Positions 1 to 8,331 are shown, counted from the stretch's first letter. The stretch is DNA of 64,000 nt from Amycolatopsis sp. 2-15 (GCF_030285625.1 NZ_CP127294.1:3482001-3546000), one strand, 5' to 3'. Notes: generated from the letters alone by a model not told the origin. Program-made: numbers and translations.

Positions 1-1233
1 TACTCGCCGCAGCCCGAGATCTGGAGCTACCTGCGCGGCGTCACGGAGAAGTACGGCCTGCGCCGCTTCCTGCGCTTCGGCCAGGAGATGACCGGCGCTC
101 GCTGGGACGCCGAGGAGAACCGCTGGCACGTCACCGCCAAGTCAGGCGACGAATTCGTGGCCAAGGCCCTGGTCGCGGGTGTCGGCGCGCTGCACCGGCC
201 GCAGATCCCGCACCTGCCCGGCATCGAGAACTTCGCCGGCTCGGCATTCCACTCCGCGCAGTGGGACCACGGCGTCGACCTCGCCGGCAAGCGCGTCGCC
301 GTGATCGGCACGGGTGCGAGCGCGGTGCAGTTCGTGCCGCAGATCGTCGGGCAGGTCGCGAACCTGACGCTCTTCCAGCGCACCCCGCCGTGGGTGATGC
401 CGAAGGCCGACCACGACATGCCCGGCTGGGCCCGCGGCCTGTTCAAGGCGGTGCCGCTCGCGCAGCGCGCCTACCGCGACGTCCTGTACTGGATGCTCGA
501 AGCCCGCGCCATCGGCTTCAACGGCCAGCCGTGGGTGATGCAGCTCGGCCAGCGGATCGCCAAGCGCAACATCGACCAGGCCGTGGCCGACCCGGCTCTG
601 CGTGCCAAGCTGACGCCCGACTACACCATGGGCTGCAAGCGCGTGCTGATCTCCAACGACTACTACCCGGCCCTGGCCAGGGACAACGTCGACGTGGTCA
701 CCGAAGGTGTCGCCGAGGTCCGCGAGCACAGCGTGGTCGACGCCGCCGGCGTGGAGCACGAGGTCGACGTGATCATCTACGGCACCGGCTTCCACGTCAC
801 GGACGCGTTCGACACGCTCGAGATCGTCGGCCGCGACGGGCGCAACCTGGCCAAGGAATGGGCGACCGAGGGGATGCGGACGCACCTCGGCATCACCGTC
901 AACGGCTTCCCGAACCTGTTCTTCCTGCTCGGCCCGAACACCGGACTCGGCCACAACTCCGTGGTGTTCATGATCGAGTCTCAGATCTCCTACATCGCGC
1001 AGGCGCTGCGGCTGGCGGGCGACCGCGCGATCGACCCGCGCCCGCAGGTGCAGGAGGCGTTCAACACCGACGTGCAGCGCAAGCTCTCGAAGGGCATCTG
1101 GACGCAGGGCGGCTGCAAGAGCTGGTACCTCGACGCGAAGGGCGTGAACCGCACCATCTGGCCCGGCTTCACGTGGCGGTACTGGCTCGACACGCGCACG
1201 GTCCGGCGGGAGGACTACGAACTGCTCGGCTGA
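1..1233 (+). CDS. Flavin-containing (Baeyer-Villiger type) monooxygenase, 5' truncated
   Basis: The reading frame is open from the first base, so the N-terminus with the first FAD-binding Rossmann motif lies outside the window; 410 residues remain. Visible residues 78-88 read FAGSAFHSAQW followed by D, which fits the type I Baeyer-Villiger signature FxGxxxHxxxW(P/D). A second nucleotide-binding fold, VAVIGTGASAVQ, follows at about residue 98 and would bind NADPH. Enzymes of this family insert oxygen into ketones or oxidise heteroatoms using FAD, NADPH and O2 in the cytosol. The substrate cannot be read from the sequence. The stop is followed by a strong hairpin at 1248-1294, so this is probably the last gene of its transcript. 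Confidence 0.9.
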   Translation, partial: YSPQPEIWSYLRGVTEKYGLRRFLRFGQEMTGARWDAEENRWHVTAKSGDEFVAKALVAGVGALHRPQIPHLPGIENFAGSAFHSAQWDHGVDLAGKRVAVIGTGASAVQFVPQIVGQVANLTLFQRTPPWVMPKADHDMPGWARGLFKAVPLAQRAYRDVLYWMLEARAIGFNGQPWVMQLGQRIAKRNIDQAVADPALRAKLTPDYTMGCKRVLISNDYYPALARDNVDVVTEGVAEVREHSVVDAAGVEHEVDVIIYGTGFHVTDAFDTLEIVGRDGRNLAKEWATEGMRTHLGITVNGFPNLFFLLGPNTGLGHNSVVFMIESQISYIAQALRLAGDRAIDPRPQVQEAFNTDVQRKLSKGIWTQGGCKSWYLDAKGVNRTIWPGFTWRYWLDTRTVRREDYELLG

Positions 1234-1247
1234 AGCAAGCAGGGGTA

Positions 1248-1294
1248 CGAAGGGGACTTTCGCGGCAGGGGAGGAGGCGCGAAAGTCCCCTTCG
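1248..1294. terminator. Perfect 17-bp hairpin after the monooxygenase
   Basis: Bases 1248-1264 pair perfectly with 1278-1294 around a 13-base loop. The arm contains AAGGGGACTTTCGCG. It lies 15 bases past the stop of the monooxygenase and between convergent genes, so it can act on both strands. No T-run follows, as is usual for intrinsic terminators in high-GC actinomycetes. Confidence 0.75.
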
Positions 1295-1372
1295 CAGCTT
1301 GTGGGGAGGGCAGGAAGGCGCGCCGAACAAGCCCACGGACGGCGGTGGGCGCGCTCGGGTCAGGGATGAGGG

Positions 1373-1411
1373 CGGGGGCTTTCGCGACCCTCGACAACGC
1401 GAAAGCCCCCG
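1373..1411. terminator. Second hairpin, downstream of the XRE regulator
   Basis: Bases 1373-1384 and beyond form a 14-bp perfect stem (1373-1386 with 1398-1411) around an 11-base loop. The stem core GGGGGCTTTCGCG resembles the arm of the neighbouring hairpin (CTTTCGCG shared), so the two probably belong to one palindrome family. It sits 43 bases beyond the stop of the reverse-strand regulator. Confidence 0.65.
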
Positions 1412-1453
1412 GCCGGGACCGGCGAAACGGCCCGGGTCGGCTCCGCCCGTGGC

Positions 1454-1972
1454 TCAGACGGGCGCGAGTTTGCGCAGGTGGCTGATCAGGTCGACCACCG
1501 GCAGGTCGCACAGCTCGGCCATCCGCTCGAGCGCGGGCAGGTCGAGTGACACTTCGGCCGGGCCCGAGCTCAACGTGGTCGCGCCGGCTCCCGGGGCACC
1601 GCGGCGCAGCCGGTCCTCGGCCCAGCGGCGCAGCGGCAGCAGTTCGGGCGAGGCCTCGGCCACCACTCGCTGCAGGTCCACCCGCACGCGTCCGGGCTCT
1701 TCCACGAACACGCGCCGGTGCACCTTGGCCAGCAGGTCCTGGGGCAGCTCGTCCATCGCGACGCACAGCTCGACCAGGCGCACCACGGAACATTGCCGCG
1801 TGCCCAGCTCGTACGTCGCCAGCGTCTGCAGGGAGATCTCACTCTGCAGACGCGTGTTCAGCTCCTTGCGCGTCCAGCCTCGCCTGCGCCGGAGCTTGCG
1901 GAGCTCGTCACCGAGTATCCGCTGGTAGTGCTCAGCGTCGATCACCACTTCCTCGTCCCCTGCCCTGCTCAC
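1454..1972 (-). CDS. XRE-family helix-turn-helix regulator
   Basis: A 172-residue protein with an N-terminal helix-turn-helix at about residues 18-75 (ELRKLRRRRGWTRKELN, then SLQTLATYELGTRQCSV), the usual arrangement of XRE/Cro-type DNA-binding domains. The rest has charged helices and no recognisable effector domain; a conserved-looking stretch MDELPQDLLAKVHRRVF follows the HTH. Proteins of this size and shape are common single-copy regulators in Pseudonocardiaceae, but the target and signal are unknown. It stands alone, convergent with the monooxygenase and 159 bases downstream of the LCP gene on the same strand, which is too far for an obvious operon. Confidence 0.8.
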   Translation of the reverse strand: MSRAGDEEVVIDAEHYQRILGDELRKLRRRRGWTRKELNTRLQSEISLQTLATYELGTRQCSVVRLVELCVAMDELPQDLLAKVHRRVFVEEPGRVRVDLQRVVAEASPELLPLRRWAEDRLRRGAPGAGATTLSSGPAEVSLDLPALERMAELCDLPVVDLISHLRKLAPV

Positions 1973-2131
1973 GCTCTCACACGCGGCGTCCGCTCTCGTG
2001 ACTGCGAACGCGTGCGCGTCTCACGTGTATGAAAGTGGGCAGTGCGCTTTTCCTTACGCGGTTTCGGCCAAGTCTTTGGTGACGATTTCGCAGACTGCTC
2101 CGAACGGACGAACCGCGGTGCGCTGAACAGG

Positions 2132-3814
2132 TCAGTTGACGCAGGGAACGCCGTTGGCCGTGATCGGCTTCTGGTCGTCGCCGGCGGCCGGCGGGGGTGC
2201 CGCGGGTGAAGACGCGGGCGCGTTGGCCGAGCCGGCCGGCGCACCGGAGCCGGCGTTGTCGGCGCTCGGCTGGTAGTCCGAACCGAGGAACACCATCACG
2301 TGACCGGCGTCGACGCTCTTGTCCTCCTGCACCGTCGCCTGGGTGCCGAGGGCGTCGGCCACGGCGTTGCCGGAGTCCTCGCCGCCGGCGGGCACCCAGA
2401 TCACGGTGGTCTTGCGCGAGGTCGCGTTGGCCGTGTCGCCCGCGGTGAAGCCCTTGCCGCTGAGCTGCTTCGACACGCTCGCGGCCAGGCCCGTGCGGCC
2501 CGAGGCGTTGCGGACGTCGACGGTGATGCCCTTGTTCGCGTCGTTCGCCGGCGGCGCGGCGGCCTGCTGGCCGGGCTGCGGACTGGCGAGGCCCTGCACG
2601 AACTTCTCCACGGCCTGCGGGTCGACCTTGATGGCATCGCCGTCGCTGGGCGTCTTGTACGCGACGTTCTCCACCGGGATCGTGCGGAACTCGAGCTGCC
2701 CGCCGGTGAGGCCCTTCATCTGCTGGGCGAAGCTGAAGATGTCCCAGTTCTGGTTGAGGACCACCGACTTCTTGATGGCGTCGATGAGCGCGTTGAGCTT
2801 GCCCGGGTCGGTGAGTGTGCCGGCGGAGAGCACCTTGCGCGCCATGCCGGCCATGAACACCTGCTGGCGCACCACTCGGTCGAGGTCGCCGCGTGGCAGG
2901 CCGTGACGCTGCCGGACGAACTCCAGCGCCTGCACCCCGGAGATCGTGTGCACGCCCTTGGTGAACTTCGCGCCGGAGTAGGAGTCGTCGACGTTGTTGT
3001 TGAGACAGACGTCGACGCCCCCGATGGCCTGCGTGATGTCGCTGAAGCCGAGCAGGTTGATGGCCGCGTAGTTGTCGATCGTCGAGCCGGTGAGCGCCTC
3101 GACAGTGGTGATCAGCTCCTTCGCGCCGGCCTGGTTGGCCTTGACGTCGAGCTCCTTCGGGTCCGTCACGCCCTGCTGCTGCAGGTCCTTGCGGGCCTGG
3201 AGCATCGCGCGGGCGTATGCGGAGTTGATCTTGTGCTCGCCGTAGCCGGGGATGTTCACGTAGGAGTCGCGTGGCAGCGAGATCGCGACGGCCTTGCTGC
3301 CGTCGTTCGGGATGTGCACGAAGATCAGCGAGTCGGTGTTGAGCTCGCCGTCGGCCTCGCCCGCGCGCAGCTGGGCGAGCAGTTGCGGGGAGAGCGGGTT
3401 GCCCTGCGCGTCGGTGCGGCTGTCGAGGCCGACCAGGAGGATGTCGCGCGCGCCGTCCGCGGGCTGGTCGCCGCCCGACTGCGGGTTGATCACGTCGGCG
3501 TAGTTCAGGCCGTTGACCAGGCCCTGCAGCGACGCCCACGCGTAGCCGGTGAAGGCCATGACCAGCAGCGATACCACGGCGAGGGTGATCTTGGCGCCCC
3601 GGTGCGAGCCGCGCCGGCTCGAGCGCCGCGGCGGCGGGCCGGACCGGCGCTGCGGCGGCCGCGAGGGGCGATGCTCGGCGTCGCGGGGGCCACGCGGTTC
3701 CGCCCGGTCACGCGCGGGTGGCGGCACCCGGCGTCCGCTCGCGCTCCCCGGCGGGTCCTGCCAGGGGCGGGCGGGGCGTCGGCCACCTTGCCCGTTCCGA
3801 GGCGGGTGATCCAC
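2132..3814 (-). CDS. LytR-CpsA-Psr (LCP) family protein with LytR C-terminal domain
   Basis: LCP proteins transfer undecaprenyl-linked glycopolymers (in mycolata relatives, arabinogalactan) onto peptidoglycan outside the membrane. This 560-residue protein starts with a cytoplasmic Pro/Arg-rich tail (1-72), one membrane helix (about 74-98, KITLAVVSLLVMAFTGYAWA), an external LCP catalytic domain (about 122-310, with DILLVGLDSR, NTDSLIFVHI and the arginine-containing SLPRDSYV loop) and a C-terminal LytR_C domain (about 430-505, ITVDVRNASGRTGLA). The Pro/Arg-rich tail is longer than in many homologues, so an internal start is possible. It stands alone. The upstream 194 bases (3815-4008) carry no gene. 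Confidence 0.92.
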   Translation of the reverse strand: MDHPPRNGQGGRRPARPWQDPPGSASGRRVPPPARDRAEPRGPRDAEHRPSRPPQRRSGPPPRRSSRRGSHRGAKITLAVVSLLVMAFTGYAWASLQGLVNGLNYADVINPQSGGDQPADGARDILLVGLDSRTDAQGNPLSPQLLAQLRAGEADGELNTDSLIFVHIPNDGSKAVAISLPRDSYVNIPGYGEHKINSAYARAMLQARKDLQQQGVTDPKELDVKANQAGAKELITTVEALTGSTIDNYAAINLLGFSDITQAIGGVDVCLNNNVDDSYSGAKFTKGVHTISGVQALEFVRQRHGLPRGDLDRVVRQQVFMAGMARKVLSAGTLTDPGKLNALIDAIKKSVVLNQNWDIFSFAQQMKGLTGGQLEFRTIPVENVAYKTPSDGDAIKVDPQAVEKFVQGLASPQPGQQAAAPPANDANKGITVDVRNASGRTGLAASVSKQLSGKGFTAGDTANATSRKTTVIWVPAGGEDSGNAVADALGTQATVQEDKSVDAGHVMVFLGSDYQPSADNAGSGAPAGSANAPASSPAAPPPAAGDDQKPITANGVPCVN

Positions 3815-4008
3815 GCGGTCCGCTCCTTCTGCTCGTCCGTCTGCTCAGCACTGTCCGGTACCCCGGACCTTGAAGACGCATGGTGCCGGGGCGGGGTTGC
3901 GGCGGGTTCGCACCTCCCCCGGCTGGTGTGGCCTGCACCACCCATGGTCCGCCACATCGGGCGCGTTCGCCCGACCGGCGGTGTGCGTGTCGCGGTTCGA
4001 GTTTCTCG

Positions 4009-6168
4009 TCAAGAAGTCGCGCTCGCAGCGCGGCGGCCGGGAATCAGGCACGAAACGGCCGCGACCAGCGCGAACACCGCCGTCGCCGCGTGCAGGACCA
4101 CGGTCGGCGTGCCGGCCGAGGTGACCATCAGCGCCGGCCCGCACGCGAGCGCGCACACGAACCACGTGCCCGCCGACGCGGTGGCACCCGTGCGGACGGT
4201 GTGCAGCAGGAGCACGCCGAGCAGCAGGTGCACGAGGCTCTGCACGGGGTCGAGGTGCAGGCCGAGGAAGTCGGCGTCGGCGGCGACGTCACCGAAGCGC
4301 GCCAGCGCGAGCCCGAACACGCCCAGCGTCGCGTAGCCGATACCGAGCGCGGCGGCGGCTCTCGTCAGCAGCACCGGCCGCCAGCCGGTGGCCGTGCGCG
4401 GTCTCGGCGGGGGCGGCGCGGGTTCGCCGTGGCCGCGCGGGTGGCGTTCGAACCACCAGAACACGAGCCCCGCCGGCACCAGCAGGAGCGCGATCGCCAT
4501 CGCGGTGCGCGGTTTCACGAGCCAGCTCAGTCCGTCGGCGATCGGGCCGGGCAGGTAGACGACGGCGACCAGCAGCAGCATCCCCGCCAGGAACGCCAGG
4601 TACAGGCTCATCGGCGCCCGCAGCACGAACCCGGCCGCGCGGCTGACCCGCGGCCGCGCCGCGACGCGCACCAGCCCTCCGCCGAGCAGGCCCGCCAGGC
4701 CGAGCTGGGTCACGCCGAGCAGCAGGACCTCCCACGGCGGCGCCGACAACGCGGCCGGCGCTCCCGGGCTGCCCAGCAGGATCGGCGACGCGCCGAGCGC
4801 GAAGGCGGCCGTGGCCAGCGCGCCCACCCCGGCCACGGCGGCGCCCGCCAGCACCGGCCGGGACAGGCGCACGCCGTCGGCGTGGGCGAACGCGACCTGC
4901 TGTGCCAGCAGCGCGAGCGCCAGCGTCGCGCCGTAGCCGGGCAGCGGCGAGCCGGACCACGCCGCGGCGGCCTCGCCCGCGACGACGAGGAGCACCAGCC
5001 CGGCCACCGACCACAAGCGCGTGCGCCGGTAGAGCGTGAGCAGCACGGGCGCGCAGACGATCGTCAGCAGGTACACGCCCAGCAGCCACAGCGGGTGCAG
5101 CGCGATCCGCATGACCGTCGCGTTCGTGCCGGCGGGGATGCCGAGCAGCTCCAGTGCCAGCGGCACGAGCAGGGCGACCACGGCGAAGATCAACGCCGGC
5201 CGCAGCAGCGGGCTCGCGCGTTCGGCGAGGTAGTGGCGGTAGCCGTGGTCGCGTTCGACCGGCCAGCCGGTGACGTTCGCGTAGCCGCCCGCGAAGAACA
5301 GCAGCGGCGTGAGCTGCGCGAGCCACGTCAGCGGCCACCACGCGGACTCGGGCGCGCCCGCCCAGTCGGCCAGCGCCGTCGCCGATTCGCCGAGCACGAG
5401 CAGCACGGCCGAGGCGATGCCGAGCACGGCCCAGCGCGTGGGGGGGCCGGTGGCAGCGCGGGCGGGCCGCGGCGTGGTGCGCCGGGCCGTGTGCCAGCCG
5501 CGCAGCCGGAACACGAGCAGACAGCCGATCACCAGGACGCCGGCGACCATCGGCCCGATCGGGTCGGTGACCGGCGGTCCCCAGCGCTGGTGCCACGAGT
5601 TCACGACGAGCCCGGCCGAGTAGAGCGTGGCGACGACCTGGCAGGTGCCTGCCGAGCCCATCGGGTTCACCACGCACGCGTGGTGCATGTCCTGCGACAG
5701 CCGCGCGTCGAGCGAGGCCCGCACGCTCTGGTCGAGCGGGTGGCCTTTCTTGTCCGCGTAGCGCAGCAGGTCGTAGCCCAGGTCGTGGGCCTTGCACGGC
5801 ACCGCGTAGTCCCACTTGGTGTTGTCGTCGCCCCACGGCGTGGAGCACCCGCCGTCGACGTGGACGGCGCGAACGGTCCCGTCGCGCGCCTGCAGCGCGC
5901 CGGGAGTCACGCCGCTGACGGCGGTGAAGTCCTTGGGCAGGAGCGCGAGCGCGGTGGGCTGCGGGCCGGGGTGGGTCAGCGCGGCGATGGCGTTCTGCGC
6001 GGCCAGCACGTCGCCCTCCGGCGGTCCCTGGTCCGGGGGCGACGCCGGGCGCGAAGCGATGAGCCCGAAGCCGAAGACGACGAAGAGCACCAGCAGCAGC
6101 CAGCCCGAGGTCGACCAGGGACGGCGGACGCGAGCGGCGGCCGGAGGCCGGTCGTCGGGGGCGGGCAT
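4009..6168 (-). CDS. Phospholipase A2 domain fused to acyltransferase-3-like membrane protein
   Basis: Residues 22-40 form a membrane helix. Residues about 50-190 look like the prokaryotic secreted phospholipase A2 fold: the catalytic pair in CKAHDLGYDLLR (H128, D129), a second conserved LDARLSQDMHHAC helix, and four cysteines (108, 125, 165, 176) that could form two disulfides. From about 205 to 620 there are ten or so hydrophobic helices with features of acyltransferase family 3: a GGYANV segment, a basic loop RHYLAERASPLLRP, then PLWLLGVYLL. The lipase would face outside and could release or hand over acyl chains at the membrane; this is inference. Bacterial PLA2 proteins are normally small secreted enzymes, so the fusion is unusual. 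No operon partner is evident. Confidence 0.72.
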   Translation of the reverse strand: MPAPDDRPPAAARVRRPWSTSGWLLLVLFVVFGFGLIASRPASPPDQGPPEGDVLAAQNAIAALTHPGPQPTALALLPKDFTAVSGVTPGALQARDGTVRAVHVDGGCSTPWGDDNTKWDYAVPCKAHDLGYDLLRYADKKGHPLDQSVRASLDARLSQDMHHACVVNPMGSAGTCQVVATLYSAGLVVNSWHQRWGPPVTDPIGPMVAGVLVIGCLLVFRLRGWHTARRTTPRPARAATGPPTRWAVLGIASAVLLVLGESATALADWAGAPESAWWPLTWLAQLTPLLFFAGGYANVTGWPVERDHGYRHYLAERASPLLRPALIFAVVALLVPLALELLGIPAGTNATVMRIALHPLWLLGVYLLTIVCAPVLLTLYRRTRLWSVAGLVLLVVAGEAAAAWSGSPLPGYGATLALALLAQQVAFAHADGVRLSRPVLAGAAVAGVGALATAAFALGASPILLGSPGAPAALSAPPWEVLLLGVTQLGLAGLLGGGLVRVAARPRVSRAAGFVLRAPMSLYLAFLAGMLLLVAVVYLPGPIADGLSWLVKPRTAMAIALLLVPAGLVFWWFERHPRGHGEPAPPPPRPRTATGWRPVLLTRAAAALGIGYATLGVFGLALARFGDVAADADFLGLHLDPVQSLVHLLLGVLLLHTVRTGATASAGTWFVCALACGPALMVTSAGTPTVVLHAATAVFALVAAVSCLIPGRRAASATS

Positions 6169-6370
6169 GCGCTCAAGGGTGCCAGCCCCGCCCGGGTGGC
6201 GGCATGGGGCTGCCCCCCGGAAGGGGTGGGGGATCTCCCCGGGTTCGGGCCTGGCACGGCATTTCGGGGGGTGGTGAATTGCATCACAGTCCCTTTTTCG
6301 CGACTTCCGGTCACGGAGAGCGAGCTGCGGCTGAATTCACCGTCCGGTTTAGGGGGCCGATTCGTCCAAT

Positions 6371-6382
6371 GCGATTAATCGC
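6371..6382. promoter_or_regulatory. Perfect AT-rich palindrome GCGATTAATCGC
   Basis: A perfect 12-bp palindrome lies 25 bases beyond the stop of the diguanylate cyclase and about 200 bases upstream of the PLA2-fusion start. With flanking CCAAT and ATTGG it can extend as a stem with a one-base bulge. It may be a terminator for the cyclase gene or an operator; its AT-rich centre stands out in this genome. The rest of 6169-6407 shows no gene. Confidence 0.4.
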
Positions 6383-6407
6383 AATTGGGGGCGGGTGGTG
6401 ATTGGGC

Positions 6408-7688
6408 TCAGGCCACGCGGGGCGGTGGATCCGCGTCGGCGAACCGGACTTGATTCCGGCCGCCTTCCTTCGCGGCATACACGGCGGCGTCGGCCGCGTG
6501 CAGCAACTGTTCCACCGTTGATCCGTTCGGCCCGAGCAGTGCAACTCCGATCGACGTGGTCCGACCGGTGATGCGGGCGCGCCCGCCGCGTTTGTCGGTG
6601 GTCACGATCTGTTGTTCGGCGATCGCGAGACGGATCCGTTCGGCCGCGACCTTGGCGGCCGTTTGGTCCACGTCCGGCAGCAGGATCAGGAATTCCTCGC
6701 CGCCGAAGCGGCCGATGATGTCCTTGGGGCGCGTGATGTCGTCGAGGGTCTGGGCCACGGTGCGCAGGACGTCGTCGCCTGCGGGGTGGCCGTAGGTGTC
6801 GTTGACCCACTTGAAGTGGTCGAGGTCGATCATCAGCAGCGCCACCATTTCGTTGCCGCGTGCGGCGCGGGCGAGGGCGCGATCGGCTGATTCGGACCAT
6901 CCGCGCACGTTGAAGATGCCGGTCTTCGGGTCCGTGCGGGCCTCGGACTGCAGCTGGTTGATCTCGGCGAGCCGGTTGCCGAGCACGGTGATGAGCACCA
7001 GGATCACGATCGCCGGCGGGAAGTTCACCAGCAGGATCGTGGCGATCGTGCCGAGGCCGATGGTCGAGAGCTCCAGCAGGTTGTCGTCCTTCGTGCCCAG
7101 CACGTTGCTCAGCGTCGGCGCGGAAGTTCCGCCCAGTGCGAGCAGGCTGCCGATGACGATCGCCTGCAGTGCCGCGTAGCAGAAGCCGACCAGCATCAGG
7201 ATGCCGAAGAGCTTGAGCGAGTTGTTCGGCGTGAGGTTCTCCAGCTCCGCCGAGGCGAACGTCTGGTAGAGCTCGTGCGCCGCCAGGGCCGAAACGGCGT
7301 GCGTGAACGAGGTGAACACGAACTTGTGCGGAGGGCGCCGCGAGTTGAACCACCGCTGCACGCGGACGATGACGATCAGCAGCAGCGTCAAGTGGATCGG
7401 TAGCAGCAGCGCGCCGGGGAACACCCAGATCCCCGACAGGTCGATGTGGACGGCCGTCACGCGGTTGCGCCGCCGCTCCTCCTGCCGGCGCGTGAGCTGG
7501 ATGTGCACCGTGGCGCACACGGCCAGGATGCCGAACCGGCCCCAGTCCAGGGCGGTGGTGGGCCCGCCGGTGACGATCCCGAACGTCAGCAGGCCAACGG
7601 CAAGCGCTTCCCAGGAAAACAGGAAAACGATCATCGCCCGCGGCTTGGTCCACAGATCCCACGACCGCACGGGATTGCTGGAAATCAA
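6408..7688 (-). CDS. Membrane-anchored diguanylate cyclase (GGDEF)
   Basis: The product makes cyclic di-GMP from two GTP. About 245 N-terminal residues form six or so membrane helices with no recognisable sensor name, followed by a GGDEF domain. The active-site motif is GGEEF at residues 329-333, preceded exactly five residues earlier by RPKD (320-323), the RxxD inhibitory site that binds product; DLDHFKWVNDTYGH matches the metal and substrate region. It should therefore be active and product-inhibited. No EAL or HD-GYP domain is attached. The start (ATG at 7686-7688) is the first in frame. The gene is transcribed away from the mini-ORF region at 8033-8331. Confidence 0.93.
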   Translation of the reverse strand: MISSNPVRSWDLWTKPRAMIVFLFSWEALAVGLLTFGIVTGGPTTALDWGRFGILAVCATVHIQLTRRQEERRRNRVTAVHIDLSGIWVFPGALLLPIHLTLLLIVIVRVQRWFNSRRPPHKFVFTSFTHAVSALAAHELYQTFASAELENLTPNNSLKLFGILMLVGFCYAALQAIVIGSLLALGGTSAPTLSNVLGTKDDNLLELSTIGLGTIATILLVNFPPAIVILVLITVLGNRLAEINQLQSEARTDPKTGIFNVRGWSESADRALARAARGNEMVALLMIDLDHFKWVNDTYGHPAGDDVLRTVAQTLDDITRPKDIIGRFGGEEFLILLPDVDQTAAKVAAERIRLAIAEQQIVTTDKRGGRARITGRTTSIGVALLGPNGSTVEQLLHAADAAVYAAKEGGRNQVRFADADPPPRVA

Positions 7689-8032
7689 CTCACTGAACCG
7701 TTTGCCGACCCCCTGCGACCGAGTGGTCGCTTTTTGTGCATCACCGCGTGTTTCCCGGAAGAATCTTGGAACTTCGGGGCGTGATCATGAGAGGGTGTGG
7801 GTACCCCGTCTTTGGAGTCCGTCGGTTCACCGTGCGCGTGTCCGTTCTCGGGCATCGGGCTCGGCCTCCTCCGGTCTCTCGGGTCGTTCGGGTCTGGTGG
7901 TATCCACTGTGGTGCTGTTATCGCTTACCGGTATCATCGCACTCACCGACTTCCCGGCGGTGAGCCCTCCACGAGGGCTGAATTCGTGTTCCGTCCAACC
8001 GTGCGCCTCTTACCTGGAGGTGCCTTCCCCCG

Positions 8033-8050
8033 ATGGCTGGTGAACCCTGA
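8033..8050 (+). CDS. Putative mini-ORF, peptide MAGEP
   Basis: A five-codon ORF (ATG to TGA) follows a Shine-Dalgarno-like CTGGAGGTG at 8014-8022. The leader resembles those of the next two mini-ORFs (GGAGGTG followed by a pyrimidine run), so it looks like a diverged first member of the same series. Function unknown; far too short for normal gene prediction. Confidence 0.35.
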   Translation: MAGEP

Positions 8051-8104
8051 ATGCGAATTGCAACGCCAGTCTCTGAGCTGTGCCCTCCAGGAGGTGTTTT
8101 CCCC

Positions 8105-8125
8105 ATGCGCGACCGCGAAGCCTGA
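8105..8125 (+). CDS. Putative mini-ORF copy 1, hexapeptide MRDREA
   Basis: Six codons plus TGA, ATG start, preceded by a perfect AGGAGG at 8089-8094 with ten bases of spacing. The leader block TCCAGGAGGTGTT is identical to that of copy 2. The same peptide is encoded twice more downstream; compared with copy 3 the only difference is a synonymous Arg codon. No promoter could be assigned with confidence; TATCAT at 7932-7937 is a possible -10 element without a good -35. Confidence 0.45.
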   Translation: MRDREA

Positions 8126-8184
8126 ATCGTTCTTGTCTGTTTGCCCGGAAATTGTCAGCTCTCAGTTCCAGGAGGTGTTCCACC

Positions 8185-8205
8185 GTGCGTGACCGCGAGG
8201 CGTGA
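8185..8205 (+). CDS. Putative mini-ORF copy 2, hexapeptide MRDREA (GTG start)
   Basis: GTG start, AGGAGG at 8170-8175 with nine bases of spacing, and the same six-residue product. Relative to copy 1 it differs at the start codon and in the third positions of the codons for R2, E5 and A6, all silent. It begins 80 bases after copy 1. Confidence 0.45.
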   Translation: MRDREA

Positions 8206-8259
8206 TTCCGGTGACCGGCAGCCAAGAGTTCGTGACAGCGTGAACAGAGGAGAGCCGCG

Positions 8260-8280
8260 ATGCGTGACCGCGAAGCCTGA
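8260..8280 (+). CDS. Putative mini-ORF copy 3, hexapeptide MRDREA
   Basis: ATG start with GAGGAGAG at 8247-8254 as ribosome binding site, and the same hexapeptide. Its last codons and stop form the first unit of a 15-bp tandem array (8272-8331). If the TGA were read through, the array would add five-residue units of the type EARQH before further sequence; no evidence for readthrough is visible. Confidence 0.42.
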   Translation: MRDREA

Positions 8281-8331
8281 GAACACGAAGCCCGACAGCA
8301 CGGGGCCCGGCAACATGATGCCTGGCAACAC
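8272..8331 (+). repeat. Four degenerate 15-bp tandem units
   Basis: Units start at 8272, 8287, 8302 and 8317, consensus GAAGCCYGRCAACAC. The first overlaps the end of the third MRDREA ORF, suggesting expansion from that point by slippage. Downstream are two short inverted repeats: GATCCGG/CCGGATC at 8350-8372 and GGCCGG/CCGGCC at 8378-8397, the latter just past the stop of the convergent MFS gene. Confidence 0.65.

Noticed and set aside
3880..6378. 832-residue forward open frame opposite the phospholipase fusion
   Set aside because: Very Arg/Gln-rich with no domain; the reverse strand carries clear PLA2 and membrane motifs and a plausible start.
7787..7963. 58-residue forward ORF upstream of the mini-ORFs
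   Set aside because: No Shine-Dalgarno and no recognisable composition; it may be a leader but cannot be supported.
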